A DNA stretch of 36,810 bases from a virus: IMG/VR virus record IMGVR_UViG_3300020129_000208, positions 1 to 36,810 of that record. The stretch is one strand, 5' to 3'. Both the position numbers and the translations under genes were made by a program. Of this stretch, positions 7,481-16,373 are shown one piece after another. The stretch's first letter is position 1. Each line of letters opens with the position of its first letter. The notes below the pieces were generated by a model. It saw only the letters and a program-made list of their open reading frames with translations. It was not told the origin of the DNA and made no database searches.

Positions 7481-9487
7481 CTAGACCATTCCGACTGTTG
7501 TCTGCGACTGTAACACTGATGCGCCGTTCCAGACTCCGGTTAAAGCTGTAGCGGTACTCGCAGAAGCATTGGCTGTTCCAGTCCAGTTGTAAGTCATCGA
7601 TGGAGTACTTGGTGTATTACCGTCAAAGTAACTGCCGTCAGTATCAGCGTTTTCAAAGGTTTGCAGGTCCATCCAGCACTTCTGGCCGGTCGAATCAGTA
7701 ACGCCCGGCACTCCGGCAGTCATCGCGCCCCAGCACTGAGTGGCACTCGCAGGCGGAACGGCCTTTACTACCATTCGATACGTGACACCAGGAGCGATTG
7801 CCGGACTGATCACGGTGGAACTTCTGCCGATGTTGACGTTTCCCGCGTCATACCAGTAGAGCCAGCCATTGAACTTCATTCCGTCGGTATCGCTCTTGCA
7901 GGTGATAGCCCAAGTCACTGGAATTCCCGCCGTCACCGAATATTTGCCGACAGGTGGGCCAAAGAAGCACGACATCGCAGTATTGCTCGGACTGGTAGCG
8001 GTGCGGGTGGTCATCGCAGATCGAGTGCCCGCAATAGGTTGCGAAGTATCGCCAGCCACTGGATACAACGTGCCGTTATTAGTACCGAAGCAGCTATTGC
8101 CAACCTCGTAGCCAGGATTAGGGACAAGATTTGTCACGGTTACCGGTGTTGCAGTGCTGCCAGAAAGGTTTACCCCACCTGTCCAGGCGTATCGCATTTG
8201 CGGAGTGCTAGGCGTACTTCCGTCGAAATAGGTACCATCACTGATGCTGTCTTGAAGCAGTAACTGATCGGCCCAAACTCGTTGCCCCGCAACAGCATTG
8301 CCACTTGCCGTAGTGACTGTCACTACAAAATACGCGGTAGCTGAGTCCGACAGTGCTATTCCGGTTTCGGCTACTCGATAGACTTGTCCGGCCACCACAT
8401 TTAGCACTCGATCAGTCATGGTTCCTACAGTCAAAGTACCGCTGGAGTCATACCAATACCAGCGAGTAGAAATCTTGCTTCCAGCCACATCAGTCTTAAT
8501 CGACATCGCACCAGTAATCACCTGCCCAGGTGTCACCGAGAATTTATTACCAGCAACGGTACCGAGAATTTGCGCGATGGTAGGAGTGAGAGTTCCAGCA
8601 CGAGTAAACAAGGCAGAGCGAGTGCCTGTAATGGGTGCTGTCGTGTCTGTCGAGATGAGATAGGTACCGGTGCTACCTGTCAGAATCGAATTGGTGCCGT
8701 TTTCATATGCAGGATTTGTCGCCAGGTTATTGGCAACTGTCAGGGGCTTGAAAATCAACGGCATCTCGGCTGTGCCATTCCACTGGGTCCAGGTCGGTGG
8801 CGGAAAAGCACCCTCGAGACCAGTTGCTCGAGAATTGACATACATTGGACCGATATACATGACCTGCGGCACAGTGCTGCTAGCCACTTTGCCACAAGCT
8901 AATGAGTTGACTCCAGCAGCACTTACATTTGTTCTGGCTATGTGATTGCGATAAGGCGGTTCAGCAGGCACCTGCGAGCCGTCAATGAAGTACTGAACTT
9001 CAATGACCCCATCGTTTGTCGAAAGTCCCACGACGGTAAACAACTCAAAGGTGTACCAGTGCCCCAATGCTACTGGTTTGACTGACGTCCAGGTAACGCC
9101 TGCAGTCATGGTGTTGAACTGTAAATACCCAGTTGACAAAAGGTACAGCACACCACCGTTCGCGCCCGCGTTGTACTGCATCTGCATGATGTTCGTGTTA
9201 CCAGGATTAAATTGAAAGTCCACCGGGAAGTACACTGCGAACTTAGCAGTGACTGACGTCGATTCATCACCAATGAACTTGAGCGACATGTACATGAGAT
9301 CAGTACCAGTACCAGTTCTCACCGATCGGTAGCCGTTCTGCAAAACGTGCGCGTCGTCATACACCAGACTCATTGGATCGCCAGAACCATACCGGTTGGT
9401 GATCTGTGCTCCCGAGTTCACCGAGTTAGCCGTTGACATGGAAGTGCCAACAGGCTGGCCGCGAAAACTGTTGAGATATTTGGTCAT
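7481..9487 (-). CDS. Tail protein with lectin-like domain and two carbohydrate-binding-type repeats
   Basis: 668 aa. Residues about 1-235 look like a LamG/concanavalin-type jelly roll (DDAHVLQNGYRSVRTG, KFAVYFPVDF, GHWYTFELF, VQYFIDGSQVP, MYIGPMYVNS). Residues about 250-445 and 450-655 are two copies of a carbohydrate-binding-like beta-sandwich, each with NL..NP.YE.G, a RWYWYDSSG/GWLYWYDAG strand and DG.YFDG.TPSTP..Y.WTG near its end. These modules bind surface sugars, so it is a receptor-binding candidate. The ATG start overlaps the stop of the collagen-containing paralog by 4 nt (ATGA). It is flanked by the two fibre-base paralogs, suggesting the three genes form an attachment device. Confidence 0.75.
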   Translation of the reverse strand: MTKYLNSFRGQPVGTSMSTANSVNSGAQITNRYGSGDPMSLVYDDAHVLQNGYRSVRTGTGTDLMYMSLKFIGDESTSVTAKFAVYFPVDFQFNPGNTNIMQMQYNAGANGGVLYLLSTGYLQFNTMTAGVTWTSVKPVALGHWYTFELFTVVGLSTNDGVIEVQYFIDGSQVPAEPPYRNHIARTNVSAAGVNSLACGKVASSTVPQVMYIGPMYVNSRATGLEGAFPPPTWTQWNGTAEMPLIFKPLTVANNLATNPAYENGTNSILTGSTGTYLISTDTTAPITGTRSALFTRAGTLTPTIAQILGTVAGNKFSVTPGQVITGAMSIKTDVAGSKISTRWYWYDSSGTLTVGTMTDRVLNVVAGQVYRVAETGIALSDSATAYFVVTVTTASGNAVAGQRVWADQLLLQDSISDGTYFDGSTPSTPQMRYAWTGGVNLSGSTATPVTVTNLVPNPGYEVGNSCFGTNNGTLYPVAGDTSQPIAGTRSAMTTRTATSPSNTAMSCFFGPPVGKYSVTAGIPVTWAITCKSDTDGMKFNGWLYWYDAGNVNIGRSSTVISPAIAPGVTYRMVVKAVPPASATQCWGAMTAGVPGVTDSTGQKCWMDLQTFENADTDGSYFDGNTPSTPSMTYNWTGTANASASTATALTGVWNGASVLQSQTTVGMV

Positions 9488-10185
9488 GGCGAAGTCCGGA
9501 CAATCACTGTGCCAGATGGAGTACCACCGGGTACAGGATCAGTAGGACCGAGAACAAGCACACCAACACCTTGCGGCCCTGGTGGACCCGGCACGGTAGA
9601 ATTCTGCCCTGGTGGGCCTTGGGGTCCAGGAGGCCCTACTCGTCCAGGTGAATCAACCGCTGCCTGAGCGGCAGCAGCACTAGCGGCGGCGTCAGATGCT
9701 GATTGCGCGGCTGCGTTCTTGGAGGCTTCACTGACCACAACCTGAAGAGCAGGTGTCGAAGACGGTGCATTGTATTGAAGAGATAGATCAACATTCGCAC
9801 CCGCCGGGAGCGAGAAAGTCACCGGTGAAGGACTAGGATTCACTCCGACAAAGTTGAAAGTCGCCGTCCACTGGAAGTTATTAGGATTCAGTCCAACCTG
9901 ATCAGTGGCGATCAGAGTCGCGCCGACTGCTGCCGGTGTGGTGCTGCCGTCCAGGGGTTTAGGCCCGTGCAGCACTGAGTTGATCACCTGCAGAGTACCG
10001 CTGCGCAAAAAGAGCAACCCGTTCGCGGTTCTTGTGTAGGGCGGCGAAAGGGTGGGCGATACTGTGATCGTGCCGTTGATCAGTCCCAGATCAGCTTGAG
10101 TACCGGCGTCGGGAGAGTCTGGATCACCGATGTAGAAGTACCCAGTAACAGTCCCGGTAAGAATACCGGACTCAAGATCTGCCAC
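9484..10185 (-). CDS. Minor tail protein with collagen-like stretch (long paralog)
   Basis: 233 aa, GTG start with AGAGGA upstream. It is the paralog of the 202-aa protein at 6858-7466 over nearly its whole length. Residues about 155-177 form an Ala-rich helix; residues about 181-207 form Gly-x-Y triplets (GPPGPQGPPG and PGPPGPQG), a collagen-like triple helix that implies a trimer; the last 25 residues repeat the VLGPTDP.P.GTP end of the paralog. Collagen-like triplets are common in phage fibres as rigid rods. The collagen part sits exactly between the helix and the common C-terminus, as if inserted there or lost from the other copy. Confidence 0.75.
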   Translation of the reverse strand: MADLESGILTGTVTGYFYIGDPDSPDAGTQADLGLINGTITVSPTLSPPYTRTANGLLFLRSGTLQVINSVLHGPKPLDGSTTPAAVGATLIATDQVGLNPNNFQWTATFNFVGVNPSPSPVTFSLPAGANVDLSLQYNAPSSTPALQVVVSEASKNAAAQSASDAAASAAAAQAAVDSPGRVGPPGPQGPPGQNSTVPGPPGPQGVGVLVLGPTDPVPGGTPSGTVIVRTSP

Positions 10186-10204
10186 CTGGATTCCTCTACT
10201 TGGG

Positions 10205-10435
10205 TCAGTGATCTGGAATGAGCGGTGCTTGTCGAGGCGTTATTCGTTTCAGTGGAGTGACGTAGGGAGCAGGTGGAGGTGCTACATAAGACGGTGTGCC
10301 CGGGATACCGTCTGGCTGCGGGTAACTCGGAATGACAAGTGGCACAGACGGATCAGGCACATGCGGATTATTCGGATCGATCGGTGATCTTTGAAACTGA
10401 ACTTCATCTTCCACGATCGGGAGTGTACTGGCCAT
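10205..10435 (-). CDS. Small proline-rich protein
   Basis: 76 aa with very high Pro (about one residue in four) and runs such as PPPAPYVTP; no hydrophobic segment. It lies between two tail genes on the same strand, with 48 nt upstream and 19 nt downstream. The ATG at 10435 has only a weak ribosome binding site. The composition suggests a disordered linker-type protein associated with tail fibres, but no family is recognised. It could be a minor virion protein. Confidence 0.5.
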   Translation of the reverse strand: MASTLPIVEDEVQFQRSPIDPNNPHVPDPSVPLVIPSYPQPDGIPGTPSYVAPPPAPYVTPLKRITPRQAPLIPDH

Positions 10436-10483
10436 TTTACTGCACTGTCAAGAAGCTAGCAGAACCACTGATGCAGTTGAACA

Positions 10484-11203
10484 TCAGAAGGTAGGCTTAT
10501 CAAGGGAATAAGCAGCACTTCCAGAGTAATTCTGTTTGCTTGCTGGGACCGCACTCCACAAGGCTTGATTTGAAGGCGAAATACGAATGATGCCAGGAGC
10601 ACTAGCAGTAGGACCGGCGTAAGATCCATAAACAGGAATCCCACCAGGTGACGCAAAGTTTAGTACTGCTGTCGGTAGCACCCCGCCAAAGTTCAGAAAT
10701 CCAGCTGTAGGTACATTGTTGAAAGTGAGATTAAATCTCAAGTCCACCCACCGGTCAAAGGTGATCCGATAGTCGATTCCTAGCACGGTACTTGCCGCAC
10801 CGTTCATGGTTCCGGTCCAAGACGTGCTCTGCCACTTATCGGTGTCATTGGCAATCATGTATCCAGTACCAGTGGAATTATCTCGGTAAGACGAACCGTA
10901 GCCCTGCACTCCGTAGGCATACAGATTTGCCGCGTAATTCTGCACCACGTCAACAATCTGCCGATTGTTGTTCGGCCCGTCTACTTTCACCACCACGCCA
11001 GTATTAGCAGGAACGATCGTGCCAACGAAGACATCGACTGGATTAGTCTCGCCATTATAGAGCACCGAAACCACACCAGCATTAAGATTAGCCAGCGACT
11101 GCACCGTGCCATACTTGGGACCGGGGACAAGCTCGCCTACTCGTTGATTGATCCAAGCCATCACCGAGTCACGAAACTTCAGTGTGTCAGAGTGCGAAAC
11201 CAT
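10484..11203 (-). CDS. Minor tail protein
   Basis: 239 aa counted from the ATG at 11203, which overlaps the upstream stop (TGATG); a GTG one codon earlier is possible. The N-terminal half (DTLKFRDSVMAWINQRVGEL, then YGTVQSLANLNAGVVSVLYNG and VFVGTIVPANTGVVVKVDG) resembles the OB/beta-barrel domain common in actinophage tail-tip proteins. The C-terminal half is a beta-rich domain (RWVDLRFNLTFNN, GVLPTAVLNF, SGSAAYSLDKPTF) of the kind found in tail appendages. It follows the hub gene directly and probably attaches to the tail tip. Exact function is not known. Confidence 0.65.
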   Translation of the reverse strand: MVSHSDTLKFRDSVMAWINQRVGELVPGPKYGTVQSLANLNAGVVSVLYNGETNPVDVFVGTIVPANTGVVVKVDGPNNNRQIVDVVQNYAANLYAYGVQGYGSSYRDNSTGTGYMIANDTDKWQSTSWTGTMNGAASTVLGIDYRITFDRWVDLRFNLTFNNVPTAGFLNFGGVLPTAVLNFASPGGIPVYGSYAGPTASAPGIIRISPSNQALWSAVPASKQNYSGSAAYSLDKPTF

Positions 11204-13020
11204 CACACCACCAGCACTCGTTTGCCGACTGCCGACATTGGCCCGAGCCCAAGAGGGATCTCAAAACTGGAAAGCAGATACCGAGTTGAAGTGGTGCTGT
11301 TCGCCATCCGGTAGTCAGCCTGGGCCGGTGACACGTCCACAATGTCTCCAGCCTCCAGCCAGTCAATACACAGTGATCCCCAAGTCATGTTGAATTCTTC
11401 CAGCGCATAGATCGATAGAAAGCGATTCGCTAGATTCTGAGCCTGTGTGGTGGTGGTGATCGCTGGAGAATGATAGTAGTAAGTACGAATCCCGAGACGC
11501 GACTGATTGCTTGGTGAGTTCGGGTTGGTGTTGTTCGCTTGTGCAGACACTGGTATCACGGTCTTGTCGCTGGACTCTCCGCAGACGATCACCTGATTGA
11601 CCATCGAGCTGTCCGATGAAGTGAAATCAAAGTCCGTTAGAGTGGCCGTGGTATCAGCACCCGAGGAAAAGAAAAAGATCGGATAGGAAGTAGTCGGGTC
11701 CAGAAAAGGCCGCACAACCAGGTTGCCCACATTGTCAAAAAAGACTTCCAAATTGAAAGCCTCTGCCAACTTGGTGATCGCATCCCAGCGAGCAGTACCA
11801 CGCTCGAAACTCTGGATGGTACCCAGAATCTTTCTTGTCCCTGGAATGATGATCTTGTTGGACTTGATGCCACCGTTGATTGCAATCGTCTGAATCGTGG
11901 TCTCAACGTAATCAGTCTTGGGGAAATTGGTGGTAGCACCAAACTTAGCATTCAGGAGTTTCTTGGTGTAGTCCCGGCCCTGCACAACCACCTGCCGGGG
12001 GAATCGCTTTTCCTCGATGGAATCGATCATGAATTCCCCGACTTGAAGCTCCCAGCCGGTGACCGGAGCGGTGATAGTGGCTGGTCGAGGGTTCAGCCAG
12101 TTGAGACCTCGGAGCACGAAGTCCAAACCACCGGGTGTCGATGTGATCGAGTTCAGATCCCATTGCTGGATATGAAACCACTTACGGCCGATGTAGTAAT
12201 ACGAGAGCGAAGTAATTCTAGTGGTGACGCTGCCGTCAATGGTGGCCACCTTTACTCCGGCTGGAACGGTCGCGGGAAGGTAGCCAGCAGCCGTAAACGC
12301 CGACGGCGAAAGAGTGGAGAACACCGGCGAGTTCAGATCACTCTGCATGGTGGTATAGGATTTGGTCATGGCGGCCACCACGCCAGATGTCACGGCAGTC
12401 GTGGTGCTCATGATGTACGGGTAATGCGCCTGAGTGGCATTGGTGCCGAAAGTGAATATCGAGATAACACCTTTTGCGAATGCAGCATTTAAAATACTAT
12501 AGGTGCTCGGCGTCACTGAGTTACTCATGGCAATGACGATATCGATGCCAGTCAGATCTGCCAGTGTGACATTGGTGGTCTTGTACCGGATATTGTAAAA
12601 GCCAGCTTGCCGAAGAACGTTCACCAAGGTAGAAAAGTTTGTTCCGTTCTGGTCTTCGATGACCATAATGGCTGGTGGCGTGACTCCAACACTAGGGATT
12701 CTAATTCCACGATAGACCTTGATGATCTTATCGTACCAAAAACCGCTAGGATCAGTAGAGTAAGTCCCATCACGGTTATCGAATGTTACTTCCAGTGTTC
12801 GGCGTTCGGCCCGAGTGAAATCGACTGAGACATTCCCCTCGACCATATCACTATCGCCAGGAATTGAATCACCATCTACTGTCACAAACGGCGGGATTTT
12901 CAAGGCAGAAACCCAAGGGGTCACACCGTCAGCTTCGTATATTTCCACGCGCCGAGTAATGCTACGAACTGCTTGCGTATAAGCAACTTGGATATCGCGA
13001 GGAGGAGTTGCGGCAGGCAC
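11203..13020 (-). CDS. Tail hub/baseplate-like protein with inserted Rossmann-like domain
   Basis: 605 aa; GTG start overlapping the upstream TAG by 1 nt, with GAGG about 10 nt before it. Residues 45-107 (VSVDFTRAERRTLEVTFDNRD...YRGI) and 322-605 (GWELQVGEFMID, VVVQGRDYTKKLL, VFFDNVGNLVVRP) match the layout of siphovirus tail-hub proteins of the gp27/Gp37-like kind, which form the tube-closing ring below the Dit protein. Between them, residues about 115-312 form an extra alpha/beta domain (AIMVIEDQNGTNF, a GIDIVIAM strand, VISIFTFGTNA, KWFHIQQWDL, FVLRGLNWL) that looks like a class-I glutamine-amidotransferase/ThuA-type Rossmann fold. No clear Cys-His-Glu triad is seen in it, so a binding role is more likely than catalysis. 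Confidence 0.7.
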   Translation of the reverse strand: MPAATPPRDIQVAYTQAVRSITRRVEIYEADGVTPWVSALKIPPFVTVDGDSIPGDSDMVEGNVSVDFTRAERRTLEVTFDNRDGTYSTDPSGFWYDKIIKVYRGIRIPSVGVTPPAIMVIEDQNGTNFSTLVNVLRQAGFYNIRYKTTNVTLADLTGIDIVIAMSNSVTPSTYSILNAAFAKGVISIFTFGTNATQAHYPYIMSTTTAVTSGVVAAMTKSYTTMQSDLNSPVFSTLSPSAFTAAGYLPATVPAGVKVATIDGSVTTRITSLSYYYIGRKWFHIQQWDLNSITSTPGGLDFVLRGLNWLNPRPATITAPVTGWELQVGEFMIDSIEEKRFPRQVVVQGRDYTKKLLNAKFGATTNFPKTDYVETTIQTIAINGGIKSNKIIIPGTRKILGTIQSFERGTARWDAITKLAEAFNLEVFFDNVGNLVVRPFLDPTTSYPIFFFSSGADTTATLTDFDFTSSDSSMVNQVIVCGESSDKTVIPVSAQANNTNPNSPSNQSRLGIRTYYYHSPAITTTTQAQNLANRFLSIYALEEFNMTWGSLCIDWLEAGDIVDVSPAQADYRMANSTTSTRYLLSSFEIPLGLGPMSAVGKRVLVV

Positions 13021-16000
13021 TAGATGATCACCTCATCAAGAGGGATGGTAACGTCATACATCTCCAATGAACCGACACCGGCCATATGAGAAATCTGAAT
13101 GTTCCCAATGGTCATGTAGTAGTAATTCCCGAAAGGATCACGCAGCATAATTCTCTTGTTCTGCCGCCGCATGGCTCGCAAAGTATCCAGCCGCTGCTTC
13201 GCCGTCAGACTATAGGAAGGCCGAATGGTCGCGGTGACGCTGCCGGTGAGCCCCAGGTGAGTGCCGACATCTTTGGCTCGTCCTCGGCCGACAATCACAA
13301 AGCTGTTTTCCTCGAACTCGTCGGTAAAAGAATCTTCAGTGACATTGACGTAGAAGTTGTTTGCGTTATTGGTCGGGTCAATGAACCACCAGCCGCCAGA
13401 GGTGGCGATGACTGCCGGGTTAGGGTTGCCCAAAGAAGATCCCAGTAGCACACCAGAACGATCGGCATCCTGGGACACCATGTACTCGTAGTACACACCT
13501 GTGATCGCAGACCAGTCCTGGTAGTCAATGATTGCCGGATTAGTGGTCACAAACAGCTGTACCCAGTTATCAGTGCCCAGCACCCGCCGCCAGACCGTCC
13601 AGGTAAAGAAGTAACTGTCTGGAGTGGTAGACCCCCAGTTAACATCGATATACCCAAGCTGGTCGTAGCCGGAAGCATCGACTGTGTAGACTGGTGTAGC
13701 GGGTGGGACATAACTGGCAGTAAAGACTTCACTAGCGGTGACAGCCTGACCAAGTGTGGTCAAGACATCGATCTTCAAAAAGTAAGTATGAGTGTTTTCC
13801 AGAACGTTCTGAGCAGGCGTCAAACTCTGAGCGTTCGTAGGATTCTTACTCGAGTAGACAACCTTGTTGGTGGCCTGATCGATCACTGTGACCACACCGA
13901 CTCGTTGCGGCGCAGTACCGCCAAGGGTCCAGGAGATGGTCGGCCGACCAGTAGTCACAGTGCCGTTTGCAGGTGGCGCAGTGATGGTCAATACGGGGGG
14001 ATCAAGAAACGTGACAGTCTGGATTTTGCTGTAAGGTCCTGGGTTATCGTCAGTGTCCCAGGAACGAACAACCCAGCCGAGAGCAATGCCTTTTAAATTG
14101 GTAGCGATTACAGTCTGACAAGAACTCGTTGTCGAAGCAACCTTACCGGAGTCATAAACAGTTGAACCGTCAGATATCTTGGTGACGACAATCTCATATG
14201 CTGTCTGAGTATCTCCTGGCGAGGGATCTTGGAACTGCCAGGTAAAGACCTGTCCATTGGTGTCATAGTTGATCAGAGCACCATTGGCAGGAGTCGCGGG
14301 CAGTGAGGTGGGCGGGTGCGAAATGCTGAAAGTGGAAGTATCAAGGTAGGTGGTGGAACGCAGGCCGAAGTCGTCAGAAAGCAGACCACGGACGTACACA
14401 GTTCCAGGGGTGATTCTGGTACTGATGTATACGCTGCCAGATGAGTTGCTACCGATCGGGAAGGTGATGGTAGCGCCATCAGTAGTAGTGAGATTGGTGG
14501 TGAACCCCGAATCAGATGCAGTCTGTATCTGCATGTGAATGTTTCGAGGGTAGTTACTCATATTGGTCAGCGTCCCAGCCAACCAAGAAACTGTCGGGTA
14601 TGAAGACCCGACTGTCCCAATCGGTGCAGTGACCTTCTTGCTACCAGCAGGATAGCTACCGCTCGCTACTCCGGTGCCCTGCAGTACTGGTAGCGTTGGG
14701 TTGGTAGTAAAGCTAGCCCCAGTGCTCCAGGGCGAAACCAGACCAAAGATGGACCACTGCCGAGCACGGAAATAGTAAGTCCCTGCACTGAAAACAAAGC
14801 TAGTATTAGGGTTCCGGTAGGGACTCGGGTTGCTACCAGCCGAGGTGATGTAGTTGGAATCGGGCTGCATGTAGCTCGAGATGACGTTCGTAAACCCAGC
14901 ATCGGTGGCGTACTGAAATTCCAGCTTGGATGCGCCGCCGCCGTAGGCGCTCTGTGTGGCAGAGAACGTCGGCCAGTAATCGGTGAGGACAGTGGCGACC
15001 GGAGCGGTCGGCGCGGGTATCGGCGGAATGGTGACCGTGAAGGACGTTGCCGCACTCCACGGGGACAGCGGGCCGTCAAACGTGATGCTGCGGGCGCGTA
15101 TGTAATATGTACCGTCCGCAGTTAAAGCTTGCCCCGGTGGCAAAGTATACGTCTGCGCACCCGAATACCCGGCAATGACTGGGTTGTTCACTGTGCGCAA
15201 ATTTGGCGAGTCAAACGTACTTACTGTATCGATCTGCCACTGTGGAATCTGGAAATCTGTGCTAGATGTCCTAGCCAGAGTGGCACCAAGTACCGGCCCA
15301 GGCGTGGTGACACCAGTGCCTGCAGTAGGTATAATACTGGTGGGCGCAGTGTCCGGTAGATACACTGCAACCGAGGTGGTGTCCACTCCGTTGACGACCG
15401 GAAAGCTTCCACCCGGCGAAGCACCCACGAAGCTGCCGGTGAGATTCTCGTTGATGGTCTGGAGTAAGGGGAAGTGACTGGTGCCCGAAATCCGGTAACC
15501 GATGACCGAGAAGTTTGTGTCATCCCAGTCGATGTCTGCGCCTCGACCGTACACAGTCAGCGAACGCGAGTTGTTAAACCCTGATCCATAGGGTGAAGTG
15601 GCGATACCGAAAACGATCGGAGTAGTTCCAACACTCGCACCGACATACGCCCAAACACTGTACTGGGTCGGGTCATTGGTACGGATAAACCGAACCTGAT
15701 TGACAGTGCTGGAGATCGTTCCGACGCCTTTGGTCCAGTTATAGCCGTCTAGAGATCTATAGATACCGCCAGAAACCATGGCGATAAAAACGTTCTGCAG
15801 TAGCGTCTGATCCCAGCCGTAGGCCATACTCCAGATCGTTGTCGGAACTGCTGTTGGCTTCTTGACCCAATTCGACAGTGTGTTCGGCGCAGGTTGCGTA
15901 CAGTACATCATATCGCCGTTGGAACAGTTGATGAACCAAGTCGAGGTTTCCGGCCGATAAACTGCATCAGTCGTGACGTTCGCCATGTTGGTAGCATCGG

Positions 16001-16373
16001 TGCCGATGCGGTGGACCACCCAGCTAATACCGTCTGCCGAGGTTAGAAATCCTCCCCACATGGTAGAAATCCAGTAGCCACCGACATAGAACAGCCTTAC
16101 GGCATTACCGAATTGAACCTGGATGGTCTTAACGTCAACTGTCGAGATAGGAGCCTTTGTCCAGGCAGCCCCATCGGAGGAGTAGTAGATGTACTCCGGA
16201 TTGGTAACCGACTGGGCAACGAATTTGTCATAACCCCAGACAATGTTGAACGCGCCGACTGTAGACGGTAAGCCAGTAACCTTGGTGAGGCTCGTGGTGG
16301 ATGCCAGAGAGACGCCAGTGTGCACAGTGCCATCAGATGCACTGATCAATAACTTCTGGGATACTGGCGTCAT
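13020..16373 (-). CDS. Large tail-tip protein: beta-propeller, Fn3-like repeats, Dit-like end
   Basis: 1117 aa; the ATG overlaps the tape-measure stop by 4 nt. Residues about 1-335 contain several Asp-box/BNR-type turns (YYSSDGAAW, LTSADGISW, YRSLDGYNW), pointing to a beta-propeller. Residues about 360-960 hold five or six fibronectin-III-like domains (W.TD..., ..YYIRARS..., ..Y.V... patterns; Thr/Pro/Ser-rich linkers). Residues about 1010-1117 (TATIRPSYSLTAKQRLDTL, RIMLRDPFGNYYYMTIGNI, YDVTIPLDEV) look like the barrel of distal tail (Dit) proteins. Its place directly after the tape measure is that of Dit. Propeller and Fn3 parts probably bind surface polysaccharide. Likely a fusion of Dit with host-binding modules. 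Confidence 0.7.
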   Translation of the reverse strand: MTPVSQKLLISASDGTVHTGVSLASTTSLTKVTGLPSTVGAFNIVWGYDKFVAQSVTNPEYIYYSSDGAAWTKAPISTVDVKTIQVQFGNAVRLFYVGGYWISTMWGGFLTSADGISWVVHRIGTDATNMANVTTDAVYRPETSTWFINCSNGDMMYCTQPAPNTLSNWVKKPTAVPTTIWSMAYGWDQTLLQNVFIAMVSGGIYRSLDGYNWTKGVGTISSTVNQVRFIRTNDPTQYSVWAYVGASVGTTPIVFGIATSPYGSGFNNSRSLTVYGRGADIDWDDTNFSVIGYRISGTSHFPLLQTINENLTGSFVGASPGGSFPVVNGVDTTSVAVYLPDTAPTSIIPTAGTGVTTPGPVLGATLARTSSTDFQIPQWQIDTVSTFDSPNLRTVNNPVIAGYSGAQTYTLPPGQALTADGTYYIRARSITFDGPLSPWSAATSFTVTIPPIPAPTAPVATVLTDYWPTFSATQSAYGGGASKLEFQYATDAGFTNVISSYMQPDSNYITSAGSNPSPYRNPNTSFVFSAGTYYFRARQWSIFGLVSPWSTGASFTTNPTLPVLQGTGVASGSYPAGSKKVTAPIGTVGSSYPTVSWLAGTLTNMSNYPRNIHMQIQTASDSGFTTNLTTTDGATITFPIGSNSSGSVYISTRITPGTVYVRGLLSDDFGLRSTTYLDTSTFSISHPPTSLPATPANGALINYDTNGQVFTWQFQDPSPGDTQTAYEIVVTKISDGSTVYDSGKVASTTSSCQTVIATNLKGIALGWVVRSWDTDDNPGPYSKIQTVTFLDPPVLTITAPPANGTVTTGRPTISWTLGGTAPQRVGVVTVIDQATNKVVYSSKNPTNAQSLTPAQNVLENTHTYFLKIDVLTTLGQAVTASEVFTASYVPPATPVYTVDASGYDQLGYIDVNWGSTTPDSYFFTWTVWRRVLGTDNWVQLFVTTNPAIIDYQDWSAITGVYYEYMVSQDADRSGVLLGSSLGNPNPAVIATSGGWWFIDPTNNANNFYVNVTEDSFTDEFEENSFVIVGRGRAKDVGTHLGLTGSVTATIRPSYSLTAKQRLDTLRAMRRQNKRIMLRDPFGNYYYMTIGNIQISHMAGVGSLEMYDVTIPLDEVII

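Noticed and set aside
10456-10656. 66-codon minus-strand frame with a hydrophobic segment
   Set aside because: Out of frame inside the 239-aa tail gene; the apparent membrane segment is a shadow of beta-strand codons, and there is no start signal.
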